The notes beneath the pieces were generated by a model. It saw only the letters and a list, made by a program, of their open reading frames with translations, was not told where the DNA came from and did not search any database. A stretch of 64,000 nucleotides of DNA from Plantimonas leprariae (GTDB lineage Bacteria > Pseudomonadota > Alphaproteobacteria > Rhizobiales > Rhizobiaceae): NCBI RefSeq assembly GCF_008802405.1, contig NZ_VZDO01000011.1, positions 1 through 64,000 of the forward strand, in the 5' to 3' direction. Positions 8,508-17,030 of this stretch are shown in pieces; positions within the stretch are counted from its first letter, which is position 1, and the number at the start of each line of letters is the position of its first letter. Both the position numbers and the translations under genes were made by a program.

Positions 8508-9219
8508 GGTCGCCGACCTTTCGGCCGGCTACGGCCAGATCGAGGTTCTGCACGGCCTGTCGTTCCGCGTTCCCCAGGGCCAGGTCGTGACGCTGATCGG
8601 CTCCAACGGCGCAGGCAAGACCACGACGATGCGCACGCTCTCCGGCATGATCCGCCCGCGCTCCGGCTCGATCCGCCTCAAAGGCCGCGAGATCGCCGGC
8701 CTCGACAGCCATGTGGTGGCGCGTGCGGGCCTCGCGCATTCGCCGGAAGGCCGCCGCGTGTTCCCGTCGCTCAGCGTCGAGGACAACCTGACGCTCGGCG
8801 CCTTCCCGCGCCTGACGGGCTCCCGCGCGAAGGGTGACGTCGCGGCCGACCGCGAGCGCGCCTTCGCACTCTTCCCGCGCCTCAAGGAGCGGCGCGCGCA
8901 GCCCGCGGGAACGCTGTCCGGCGGCGAGCAGCAGATGCTTGCCATGGGGCGGGCTCTGATGCTGCGGCCCGAGGTCCTTCTGCTCGACGAACCGTCCATG
9001 GGGCTCGCTCCGAAGCTCGTCGAGGAGGTCTTCAACATCATCCGCCGACTGAAGGAGGAGAAGGTGACGATGCTGCTCGTCGAGCAGTTCGCCCTGGCGG
9101 CGCTCGGCGTCGCCGACTACGGCTACGTTCTCGAGAACGGCCGGATACGCTTCGAGGGACCGGCCGCCCAGCTGAAGGAGGATCCGGCCGTTCGGTCCGC
9201 CTATCTGGGAAGTCATTGA
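8500..9219 (+). CDS. LivF-type ABC transporter ATP-binding protein
   Basis: Second ATPase of the Liv-type importer, 239 residues. Walker A is GSNGAGKTTTM near residue 35, the signature is LSGGEQQMLAMGRAL, Walker B is LLLDEPSMGLAP and the H-loop is LLVEQF. The ATG at 8500 overlaps the end of the LivM-LivG gene (ATGCTTGA), which implies coupled translation. An upstream in-frame start inside the previous gene is rejected because homology begins at MLEVADLSAGYG. It closes the operon that starts at about 4222. Confidence 0.92.
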   Translation: MLEVADLSAGYGQIEVLHGLSFRVPQGQVVTLIGSNGAGKTTTMRTLSGMIRPRSGSIRLKGREIAGLDSHVVARAGLAHSPEGRRVFPSLSVEDNLTLGAFPRLTGSRAKGDVAADRERAFALFPRLKERRAQPAGTLSGGEQQMLAMGRALMLRPEVLLLDEPSMGLAPKLVEEVFNIIRRLKEEKVTMLLVEQFALAALGVADYGYVLENGRIRFEGPAAQLKEDPAVRSAYLGSH

Positions 9220-9532
9220 GGCACGGCATCGTCACCCGGGGCGAGCGGCTTTGGGTCCCGAACCGGCGGGTCTCGACATGAGCCATTTGAAGCCCGACGT
9301 CGAACTGGCTGCCTTTCCTGGGCGAGCCGGCTTCCGGTCCCGGACGCCGGACGTCCGTCGTGCCACGCCTTTGGAGTTCCGTGGCTGCCTGAAAGACACC
9401 GCCGTCGAAGCGCCTGTCGTCTCGCGCTGTACGAATCGCGCCACGCGTCGGCGCATGCCCTCGGGGCGCCTGTGCCCGAATATTGCTGCAGTCGCGGCGT
9501 TTCTTGAAAGTCCTTGGAGAAGAGGGGTAGCC
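9220..9532. other. Intergenic stretch, no recognisable gene
   Basis: 313 bases between the transporter operon and the PAP2 gene. Open frames run through it but none has a ribosome site or familiar sequence. It presumably holds the terminator of the transporter operon and the promoter of the phosphatase gene; no clear hairpin with a T run was found. Confidence 0.4.
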
Positions 9533-10903
9533 ATGCGCAAGGCGGTTGAATTCGCTCTGGCGGCCGCGTGCCTGCTGGTTCCGCAGTCGGCCGGTGCCCA
9601 GACGGTAACGAACATGCCGGTCCTGAAGGGGCTGGCGCCGGTGACGGTCCTGTCGAAGACCTATGCGGGCCGCGCTGCCCTCGGCGCGAACCTTTCCGTC
9701 ACCGGCGGCATCCAGACGGGCGCGATCCGCCAGCCGACGCTGCTGCCCTTCGCCGAGCAGCAGGGGCAGGCGTTGCGCGACGCCTTCATCACCGACGGCA
9801 ATCTTTCCCAACTCGCCGACGGGCTCGGCACGACGCTCGGCGCGGCCTACCAGGCGCGTGCCCATTACAACGACCGCGAGCGCTTCACCAACGTGTCGCC
9901 GGCCGTCGCCGACCTCATCGCCTACACCAACGCGACGACCGGCGCGGACTCCAACTCCGGCAAATACTTCTTCGCCAACCTCACCACCGACGGCAAGGCG
10001 GCCGTGTCGGAAGAGGCGAAGGCAATCCTCTCCGGCAACGGCGGCGCGCCCGACCCCTTCGGCCGCGCTTACCACAAGCCGGGCGGCGGCCCCGGGGCGG
10101 ATGCCTACGGCGACTCCCGGCCTTTCCAGACCGAACCGAGTGTCCTGCCGATCGTCGGGCCCGACTATTTCGGCGCGCCCGCCGGCAACCTCGTCTACAA
10201 CCAGGGCCCGATTTCGGACCTGACCGACAGTCCGTCCTATCCCAGCGGCCACACGACCTACGGCTATATGGGCTCGATCCTGCTCGCCGTGCTCGTGCCG
10301 GAGCGCTACCCGGAGATGATGGCGCGGGGGGCCGAATACGGCAACGACCGCATCATCATGGGCGCGCACTACGCGATGGACGTGCTCGGCGGGCGGACGC
10401 TCGCGACCTACGACCTCGCGCATCTCCTCGCCAACGATCCGGCTTATCTCGGCCGCACCCTGAAGGGCGCGCCGGCGATCGGGGACTACCGGGCGGTGGT
10501 TCAGGCCGCCCGCGCCGACATCGTCAAGGCCATGGAAACGGGCTGCGGCAATCCGATCGCAACCTGCGCCAGGGAGGATATCGGCCGCTTCGCGGACGCC
10601 GCGGCGAACGAGGCCTTCGCCGCCTCGACGCAGACCTACGGCCTGCCGGTGGTCTACCCGCAGAACGCGAACAGGCTGGAGGATGTCAACGCGATCGCGC
10701 CGGAAGCCGGCAACCTCCTGACCGCCGCTTTTCCAGCCCTGAGTCTGGAGGAGGCGAACCGCATCCTCACCGAGACCGAAGGACCGGGTGGCGGCTTCCT
10801 CGACGACGGCTCGGCCTTCGGCGTCTATTCCCGCCTGAACCTCTACGCCGCAAGCAAGCGGGCCGCGGCTCTCGCCGTGGAAAAGGAGAAACCGAAAGGC
10901 TGA
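9533..10903 (+). CDS. Secreted PAP2-family (class A acid) phosphatase
   Basis: A 456-residue exported phosphatase. The ATG at 9533 follows GGAGAAGAGGGG. Residues 1-23 are a signal peptide ending GAQT. The vanadium-haloperoxidase/PAP2 active site is visible: SRPFQTEP as a candidate first motif, YPSGHTTYGYMG (PSGH, second motif), and NDRIIMGAHYAMDVLGG (Arg, His and Asp of the third motif). This places it with bacterial class A non-specific acid phosphatases, but it is longer than the usual about 250 residues, with an extra C-terminal part of about 150 residues containing a Cys pair (CGNPIATC). It is likely periplasmic, releasing phosphate from organic phosphates. It lies beside a fragment of a Na/Pi cotransporter, which fits a phosphate theme, though the association is only positional. 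Confidence 0.87.
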   Translation: MRKAVEFALAAACLLVPQSAGAQTVTNMPVLKGLAPVTVLSKTYAGRAALGANLSVTGGIQTGAIRQPTLLPFAEQQGQALRDAFITDGNLSQLADGLGTTLGAAYQARAHYNDRERFTNVSPAVADLIAYTNATTGADSNSGKYFFANLTTDGKAAVSEEAKAILSGNGGAPDPFGRAYHKPGGGPGADAYGDSRPFQTEPSVLPIVGPDYFGAPAGNLVYNQGPISDLTDSPSYPSGHTTYGYMGSILLAVLVPERYPEMMARGAEYGNDRIIMGAHYAMDVLGGRTLATYDLAHLLANDPAYLGRTLKGAPAIGDYRAVVQAARADIVKAMETGCGNPIATCAREDIGRFADAAANEAFAASTQTYGLPVVYPQNANRLEDVNAIAPEAGNLLTAAFPALSLEEANRILTETEGPGGGFLDDGSAFGVYSRLNLYAASKRAAALAVEKEKPKG

Positions 10904-10906
10904 CGC

Positions 10907-10927
10907 GGCAGCCATCTTAGCGCTGCC
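10907..10927 (+). terminator. Possible hairpin after the PAP2 gene
   Basis: GGCAGC, nine bases, GCTGCC: a 6-bp stem starting four bases after the stop codon. No T run follows, so intrinsic termination is uncertain. Confidence 0.3.
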
Positions 10928-11084
10928 ACGAAGTAAGCCAGCTCACCAGGATTTCGTGGTTTCTGCAGCAATATCCGTCGCTTTCCCGACCTGCCTAGCC
11001 GCCGCAAGCGCGCTTCATGGGAGACTTCGCGCGAGACTCGACACGGCATCGCCGCGTCGTATGTTCGGTTGAAAGACGTACGAG

Positions 11085-11235
11085 GTGTCGGGAACCGCCG
11101 GGCTGATCGCCCTGCTTCTGTGGGGCATTCACATGGTCACGAGCGGCGTTCAGCGAGCCCGGATGATCGGCGCCCTGCGGATCGGGCTGAAGACGCGTGC
11201 CCGGCCCTTCCTCACGGGCATGGAGGTCACCAGCC
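11085..11235 (+). pseudogene. N-terminal fragment of a Na/Pi cotransporter family protein
   Basis: The frame from the GTG at 11085 reads SGTAGLIALLLWGIHMVTSG, then a degraded basic stretch ending FLTGMEV. This matches the start of Na+/phosphate cotransporters of the NptA/PhoU-like membrane family, where a Leu-rich first helix is followed by VTSGVQRA. After about 50 residues the similarity stops and the frame becomes Arg/Ser-rich noise. None of the later conserved QSSSAT-type motifs are present, so this is a remnant. The IS5-family element begins 250 bases downstream and may have helped disrupt the gene. The match is from memory of the family, without an alignment. Confidence 0.5.
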
Positions 11236-11485
11236 CAGCGCCGCTTCGACGCTTCCCCAGCCGGAATGGACACCAGCGAGGTACCGGATCCAGCCGGCAT
11301 CCCTACGGGGCTGGACATCGTCGGCGGCGACGTCGTGGAGGTCGCGCCGCAGCACGACACCGCCACGAACACCACACAGGTGCTGTTCGTCATTCTCTGG
11401 CCGATGGTGGGCGTGCACTGCGCATGGTTTCCCGGAGGCTCCAGTCCTTGCGAGAATGGAGCCGTCACGGAGGGAGTACCGCCTG
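11236..11485. other. Unassigned DNA between cotransporter fragment and IS element
   Basis: About 250 bases with open frames in several phases but nothing I recognise. It may be a decayed continuation of the cotransporter gene or unrelated inserted DNA. Confidence 0.35.
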
Positions 11486-12343
11486 CTAGGACCAATCCCC
11501 ATTCAGGTTTTCATTGGGGCTGAGCGTTGATTCAAAGCGTTCCGGGTTTGTTGATCCAGGGCGGCTTGTTGGGCGTGAAGCGCTTCGAACTGAACGAGGC
11601 ACAGTGGCAGCGGATCGCGCCTTTGCTGCCGGGCAAGGTGGGCGATCCTGGCCGCAGCACGGCTGACAACCGTTTGTTCGTGAACGGGGTCTTGTGGGTT
11701 CTGCGTTCCGGCGCCTTTTGGCAGCACCTGCCCGAGCGCTACGGCAAATGGAAAAGCGTTCACGCCCGCTTCAGCCGCTGGGCCAGGGCGGGGGTTTGGG
11801 AGAAGGTGTTTGCGGAACTGATCCAAGACCGAGACAACCAGTACCTGATGCTCGACACGACGCTGGTGCGCGTTCATCAGCAGGCGGCGAGCGGAAAAGG
11901 GGGGCCAGGGATCAGGCGCTGGGGCGTTCCCGAGGCGGTTTGACGACCAAGGTCCATATGCTGTGCGACACGTTCGGCCGACCGTTGCGCTTCCTGCTCA
12001 CCGCCGGCCAGCGGCATGACAATCTCGCCGCCAAAGCGCTGCTCGACGGCTTCCGGGCCGAGGCCGTGCGGGCTGATAGGGCATACGACAACAACGACCT
12101 GCGGCAGACCATCGCCGCCATGAACGCCGAAGCGGTCATCCCGTCCACCCGATCCCGCAAAGTCCCGATCCCACACGACGCGGCGATCTATCGGTACCGC
12201 AACCGCATCGAGCGCTGCTTCAACAGGCTCAAGCACTTCCGTCGCTTCGCAACCCACTACGACCGCAAGGCCACCCACTTCGCCGCCTTCGTCCACATCG
12301 CCGCAATCTGCCTCTGGCTGCGGTGAATGTGGATTCGTCCTAG
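11486..12343 (+). mobile_element. IS5-family insertion sequence (IS427-like) with CTAG at both ends
   Basis: The element is bounded by CTAG at 11486-11489 and 12340-12343. Just inside are imperfect inverted repeats: GACCAATCCCCATTC on the left against GACGAATCCACATTC on the reverse complement of the right end (two mismatches in 15). The inner element is 850 bases (11490-12339) and encodes one frameshifted transposase. IS5-family elements of this size insert at YTAR targets and duplicate either the two-base TA or all four bases, so the CTAG copies fit target duplication. Both ends and all catalytic motifs are present, so it may still be mobile. Confidence 0.82.
11575..12326 (+). CDS. IS5-family transposase, expressed by -1 frameshift
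   Basis: DDE transposase in two overlapping frames. The first part, from GTG at 11575 (or a TTG at 11527), reads KRFELNEAQWQRIAPLLPG and ends at the TGA near 11943. It carries the first Asp in LMLDTTLVRVHQ. The second part, in the -1 frame, reads DQALGRSRGGLTTKVHML and holds the second Asp (ADRAYDNNDL) and the Glu (RNRIERCFNRLKHFRR). The A4G6 run at 11895-11904 is the probable slip site: slipping there gives SGKRGARDQALGRSRGG, matching the family consensus. Programmed -1 shifting is known in several IS5 subgroups. A simple disabling mutation is the alternative. Confidence 0.8.
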
Positions 12344-13178
12344 CCAAGCCGGCAGCCGTGGCAATGCGCGGCCAGTGGGCATCAGTTCTGTGTCCTGGCT
12401 TCCGGCCGACTTCAACCACTCATATCGAAGCGCGTCGACGGTTCGGCAGCGTCTCATGAGCCGTCGTGCTGAGCTGGAAACTATTTTCCGCTGATCGATG
12501 CGAGGTGCATGAGCGCTGGGTCCTGACGGAAACCTCGCCGCCTTATTTAGATGAGTGATGGTGTAACTGATCGATGGACGTGCGAAAGTGTAACAAACAC
12601 GACGCGCCGAACCATACCGGCTCACTCGGCAACGCACGTCTCGCGCCGGATTTCTTTCGACTGCGACCGCTCTAGGCTTGAATGACTGCTGAAGGTGGAA
12701 AATTTCCAATCCGCTTTGGAGCGCCAAGCCGACAGAAGGAGACACTCGGTCAGTGCCTGCGGCTGCGCTTCTGCACTCGACGGCGACCGCTACGCGATGC
12801 CATGCCGTCGAACGATACCCGGCGAAGTTCTAACGGTCGTCGGGCTTGACCGGCTAGGTCTGACCGGCATCTTCGCGCCAACTGCAAAGGCCGAAGCGCT
12901 GCGGCGGAGGATGGCGACGTTCGAGTTCACCGGCGGCATCACGCACCTTCGCGACGAGCTGGCACAGCGTATCGTCGACGCCGTCCGGATGAAGATGGGA
13001 CTTCCGGTAAGTGCCCTTTCCGGTCGTACGAGCAGGTGCGCCGATTTCCGGCGAGCGGACATGCGACGGCACGGGAGCGGCTAAAGATCGCTTGACAGGT
13101 ATTGGGGCCTGATCTCCTCATGACGTTTCGGAACATCCGGATACGTTCGCCCCGCCAGAAGGGCGAGCCGGGGGGAGC
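12344..13178. other. Unexplained 835-base stretch before the ribose-type ABC operon
   Basis: No gene is confidently supported. Around 12540-12600 the DNA is more AT-rich and contains two copies of GTGTAAC. On the plus strand at about 12836-13010 one frame reads VVGLDRLGLTGIFAPTAKAE and then RRRMATFEFTGG, which looks more protein-like than its surroundings, but I do not recognise it and it lacks a good start. A TTGACA hexamer at 13092-13097 could be a -35 box for the ABC operon, but no convincing -10 follows at the right distance. Confidence 0.4.
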
Positions 13179-14675
13179 ATGGCGGTTGCGGGTGTCCTCA
13201 GCTTCGAGGGCGTCGAGAAGGCGTTCGGCGGCACGCAGGCGCTGCGCGGCGTCAGCTTCGACGTCGCGCGCGGCGAGATCGTCGCGCTGCTCGGCGAGAA
13301 CGGCGCCGGCAAGTCGACGCTGATCAAGATCCTCGGCGGCATCCACAAACCCGACGCCGGCCGCGTCGCCTTGGACGGCGCACCCTATCACCATGTCGCC
13401 AAGGGCAGCGACCAGCAGGTCGCCTTCATCCATCAGGATCTCGGGCTGATCGAATGGATGACGGTCGCCGAGAACGTCGGACTGGCGCGCGGCTATCCGC
13501 GCTCAGGATTGCTCCGCACCATCGACTGGTCGTCCACCGCCCGCATGGCGCGCGAAGCCCTGTCGCTGGTCGGCTGCGACATCCATCCCGATACCCGCGT
13601 CCAAGCCTTGAGCCGAACGGAGAAATCGCTGGTCGCGATCGCCCGCGCGCTGGTCGTGCGCTGCGACTTCCTCGTGCTCGACGAGCCGACCGCAAGCCTG
13701 CCGGCGGACGAGGTCGAGAAGCTGTTCGTCGCCATGCGCGCTCTGAAGCATCGCGGCGTCGGCATGATCTACGTGTCGCATCGCCTCGACGAGATTTTCC
13801 GCGTCGCCGACCGCGTCGTGGTGCTGCGGGACGGTCGCAAGGTCGCGGAGGACGCCGTCGCGGCGACGACCGCCGACAAGCTGGTCGGCCTCATCGTCGG
13901 CAGAAGTACCTTCGACGCCTTCGAGCGGACGGAGCGGCGCGCTGGCGCCGCGCGCGTCGCGGTGCGGGGCGTGCGGACCGAACGCGCCGGACCGGTCGAG
14001 TTCGAGATCCGTCAGGGCGAACTGCTCGGGCTCGTCGGCTTGCGGGGCGCCGGTCAGGAGGAGATCGGCCGCGCCTTGTTCGGCGCCATACGGCACGACG
14101 GGACCGTGACGCTCGACTGCAAACCCCTCGACCTGTCCTCGCCGCACGCGGCGCTCGGGCAGGGCGTCGGCTTGATGGCGCGCGACCGCGCCGAGGAGTC
14201 GGTCGCGCTCCCGCTCAGCGTACGAGAGAACGCGTTCCTCAACCCTGCGGCTGGCGGGCGAGGTTTGTGGTCGGTGCTGCCGCCCCGGACCGAAGCCGCG
14301 CGCGCCGCCGCGCTCGGCCGCTCGGTTGGATTGCGGCCCAACATGCCCGACCTCGCGGTGGAAGGGCTTTCCGGCGGCAACCAGCAGAAGGTGGTGGTCG
14401 GGCGCTGGCTCGCCACCCGGCGGCGGCTCCTGATCGCCGAGGACCCGACGGCGGGAGTCGACGTGGGCGCCAAGGCCGAGATCTACGGGCTTATCGCGCG
14501 GGCGCTCGACGAGGGGCTCGCAGTGTTGGTGGTCTCGACCGACTTCGAGGAAGTCGCGCACATCTGTCACCGCGCCCTCGTGTTCGGCCGCGGCCGGATC
14601 ACCCACGAGCTCGTCGGGCCGGCCTTGACGCTGGAAGCCCTGATCCTGGCGGCGTCCGCCTCCGAAGCCGCCTGA
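13179..14675 (+). CDS. Sugar ABC transporter ATP-binding protein (RbsA/MglA type)
   Basis: Tandem-ATPase subunit of a ribose/galactose-class importer, 498 residues. First half: Walker A GENGAGKSTLI near residue 40, signature degenerate (LSRTEKSLVAIARAL), Walker B FLVLDEPTASLPA, H-loop YVSHRLDEIF. Second half: degenerate Walker A region GLVGLRGAGQEEIG, signature LSGGNQQKVVVGRWL, Walker B LLIAEDPTAGVDVGAK. This pattern of one canonical and one decayed P-loop is usual for the family. GGGGGAGC precedes the ATG. It is first of three genes; the permease starts 13 bases after its stop. Confidence 0.92.
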   Translation: MAVAGVLSFEGVEKAFGGTQALRGVSFDVARGEIVALLGENGAGKSTLIKILGGIHKPDAGRVALDGAPYHHVAKGSDQQVAFIHQDLGLIEWMTVAENVGLARGYPRSGLLRTIDWSSTARMAREALSLVGCDIHPDTRVQALSRTEKSLVAIARALVVRCDFLVLDEPTASLPADEVEKLFVAMRALKHRGVGMIYVSHRLDEIFRVADRVVVLRDGRKVAEDAVAATTADKLVGLIVGRSTFDAFERTERRAGAARVAVRGVRTERAGPVEFEIRQGELLGLVGLRGAGQEEIGRALFGAIRHDGTVTLDCKPLDLSSPHAALGQGVGLMARDRAEESVALPLSVRENAFLNPAAGGRGLWSVLPPRTEAARAAALGRSVGLRPNMPDLAVEGLSGGNQQKVVVGRWLATRRRLLIAEDPTAGVDVGAKAEIYGLIARALDEGLAVLVVSTDFEEVAHICHRALVFGRGRITHELVGPALTLEALILAASASEAA

Positions 14676-14688
14676 AAGGAGTGCGCCG

Positions 14689-15786
14689 ATGGCAACCAAC
14701 TCGGTGAAGTCGAACGCGCTGGAGCCGACGCAGGCCGAGCTGGCGCATCTCACCTCATCCGCGCGCCTCGCCCGCCTCGTGCCGGTCTACGGTCTCGTCA
14801 TCCTGGCGGTGCTGCTGGCGCTGTTCTTCTCGGCTCTGCTGCCGAACACCTTCCCGACCCTTCTGAACCTGCGCTCGATCGTCGCCGACAAGTCGATCAT
14901 CGCCATCCTGTCGCTGGCCGTGATGATCCCGATGGTCACCGGCAAGATCGACCTCACCGTCGGCTACGGCATCGTGCTCTGGCATATCCTCGCCATCAGC
15001 CTGCAAGTCTGGCTTGGGCTGCCGTGGCCGATCGCGGTGCTCGTCGTCGTCCTGCTCGGAGCCCTGGTCGGCCTCGTCAACGGCCTTCTCGTCGAGGTGG
15101 CTCAGATCGACAGCTTCATCGCCACACTCGGCACCGGCACTGTGCTCTACGCCATCGCCATGTGGCATTCGCAGGGGCGCCAGATCATCGGCGCGCTGCC
15201 GGACGGCTTCTTCGCCTTGAATACCACGCGGCTCGCCGGGATGCCGATCACCGGCTTCTACGTCCTGGCGCTCGCCATCACGCTCTGGTTCGTGCTCGAA
15301 TACCTGCCGGTCGGCCGCTACTTCTATGCCATCGGCGCCAATCCCAAGGCGGCGGCGCTGAACGGCATTCCGGTCAGGCGCTACACGGTCGCCGCCTTCG
15401 TCGCCTCCGGCACCCTGACGGCGGCAGCCGGAGTGATCCTCGCCGCGAAGCTCAGGATCGGTCAGGCGAGCGTCGGCCTCGAATTTCTCCTGCCGGCTCT
15501 GGTCGGGGCGTTCCTCGGCTCGACCACGATCAAGCTCGGGCGGGTCAACGTCTGGGGGACCCTCGTCGGCGTCGTCATTCTCGCCATCGGTATCGCAGGC
15601 ATCCAGCAGCTCGGCGGCTCCTTCTGGGTCGAGCCGATGTTCAACGGCCTGACGCTGCTCATCGCCATCGGCATCGCCGGCTACGCGCAGCGAAAGCGCG
15701 GCGCGTCCGCAGCGCGCCTGCCGCGCCGAGCAGACAGCCGCAGCGCCTCCGCGTTGCGGACAACTGGGGAGGAAGCACAACGATGA
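14689..15786 (+). CDS. Sugar ABC transporter permease (RbsC type)
   Basis: Inner-membrane permease of 365 residues, BPD_transp_2 family. About eight to ten hydrophobic helices begin near residue 25. The family signature is visible in SLAVMIPMVTGKIDLTVGYG, LVNGLLVEVAQIDSFIATLG and AIGANPKAAALNGIPVRRY. GAAAGGAG precedes the ATG. The stop overlaps the next start (ATGA), so translation of the permease and the binding protein is coupled. Confidence 0.92.
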   Translation: MATNSVKSNALEPTQAELAHLTSSARLARLVPVYGLVILAVLLALFFSALLPNTFPTLLNLRSIVADKSIIAILSLAVMIPMVTGKIDLTVGYGIVLWHILAISLQVWLGLPWPIAVLVVVLLGALVGLVNGLLVEVAQIDSFIATLGTGTVLYAIAMWHSQGRQIIGALPDGFFALNTTRLAGMPITGFYVLALAITLWFVLEYLPVGRYFYAIGANPKAAALNGIPVRRYTVAAFVASGTLTAAAGVILAAKLRIGQASVGLEFLLPALVGAFLGSTTIKLGRVNVWGTLVGVVILAIGIAGIQQLGGSFWVEPMFNGLTLLIAIGIAGYAQRKRGASAARLPRRADSRSASALRTTGEEAQR

Positions 15787-16883
15787 AGACGATACTGCTG
15801 GGTGGCGTCGCCGCCTTTGTTCTACTCGCGCCGGCCAGCAGTCTGGCGGACGAGTTCATGGACGCGGCGAAGGCGAAGGTCGAAGCCGCGACGCAGAAGG
15901 CCGGCGCCTGGGACGGACCGACGACGGGACCGAAGGCGGCAACCGGCAAGACGGTCGTCTACGTCGCAGGCGACCTGAAGAACGGCGGCACGGAAGGCGT
16001 ATCGCGCGGCGTCGAGGAAGCCGCGAAGGCGATCGGCTGGACGCTCAGGGTGATCGACGGCCGGGGCGAGATCTCGGGACGCACCGCCGCTCTCAACCAG
16101 GCCATCGCGCTGCAGCCGGACGGCATCATCGTCGGCGGCTTCGACGCGATCGAGCAGAACGCCGCGCTCGCCGGCGTGAAGGAGGCGAACATCCCGTTCG
16201 TCGGCTGGCACGCGACCATCGAGCCCGGCCCGGACGCGCAGACCGGCATGTTCGCCAACGTCAACACCCGCATCGCCGACGTGGCCGAAACGGCGGCCGA
16301 CCTTGCGATCGTCGAATCGGGCGGCAAGGCCGGCGTCGTGATCTTCGGCGACTCGACCTACGCGATGGCGATCGGCAAGGCGCGGATGATGGAGGCGCAG
16401 ATCAAGAAATGCGGCGGCTGCGAGGTGCTGACGCTGGAGGACTCGCCGATGGCGGAAGCCTCGACCCGCATGCCGCAGCTCACCACGGCGCTCCTGCAGC
16501 GCTTCGGCGACAAGTGGACCCATTCGCTGGCCGTCAACGACCTCTACTACGACTTCATGAGCCCCGGCCTCGCCTCGGCCGGCAAATCGGGCAGCGACGC
16601 GCCGCACAACATCTCGGCCGGCGACGGCTCGGAATCGTCGTTCCAGCGCATCCGCTCCAAGCAGTTCCAGATGGCGACGGTGCCCGAACCGTTGCATCAG
16701 CAGGGCTGGCAGCTGATCGACGAGCTTAACCGGGCGTTCGGCAACCAGCCCTGGTCGGGCTATGTATCCGGCATCCACCTCGTCACGGCGAACAACGTCG
16801 CCTTCGACGGCGGTGCCGACAACGTCTTCGATCCCGACAACGGCTACCGCGACGTCTACCGGAAGATCTGGGGCGTCAAGTAA
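15783..16883 (+). CDS. Sugar ABC transporter substrate-binding protein (RbsB type)
   Basis: Periplasmic binding protein of 366 residues with a signal peptide ending SSLADEF. The type I sugar-binding fold is seen in KTVVYVAGDLKNGG, EAAKAIGWTLRVIDGRG, IALQPDGIIVGGFD and NTRIADVAETAADLAI. The start is the ATG that overlaps the permease stop. Gene order ATPase, permease, binding protein differs from the commonest order in which the binding protein comes first. No kinase or dehydrogenase is attached to this operon, so the sugar is not indicated. Confidence 0.88.
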   Translation: MKTILLGGVAAFVLLAPASSLADEFMDAAKAKVEAATQKAGAWDGPTTGPKAATGKTVVYVAGDLKNGGTEGVSRGVEEAAKAIGWTLRVIDGRGEISGRTAALNQAIALQPDGIIVGGFDAIEQNAALAGVKEANIPFVGWHATIEPGPDAQTGMFANVNTRIADVAETAADLAIVESGGKAGVVIFGDSTYAMAIGKARMMEAQIKKCGGCEVLTLEDSPMAEASTRMPQLTTALLQRFGDKWTHSLAVNDLYYDFMSPGLASAGKSGSDAPHNISAGDGSESSFQRIRSKQFQMATVPEPLHQQGWQLIDELNRAFGNQPWSGYVSGIHLVTANNVAFDGGADNVFDPDNGYRDVYRKIWGVK

Positions 16884-17030
16884 CGCCTCGGCCCGGCGTC
16901 CGGCTCCCTCGGCAGCCTCTGAACAGCCGTCGTCCAGTTCGGTAGTCGATGCTGATCGACGGTCTTCATGTCGCCGCAAGGAGTCGTCCCGGCTGCGACC
17001 GTCGCAGAAACCGCTCGATCGGAAGCCTGT

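Noticed and set aside
9251-9532. Longer start for the PAP2 phosphatase at 9251
   Set aside because: The extension has no ribosome site and would bury the clear signal peptide that starts at 9533.
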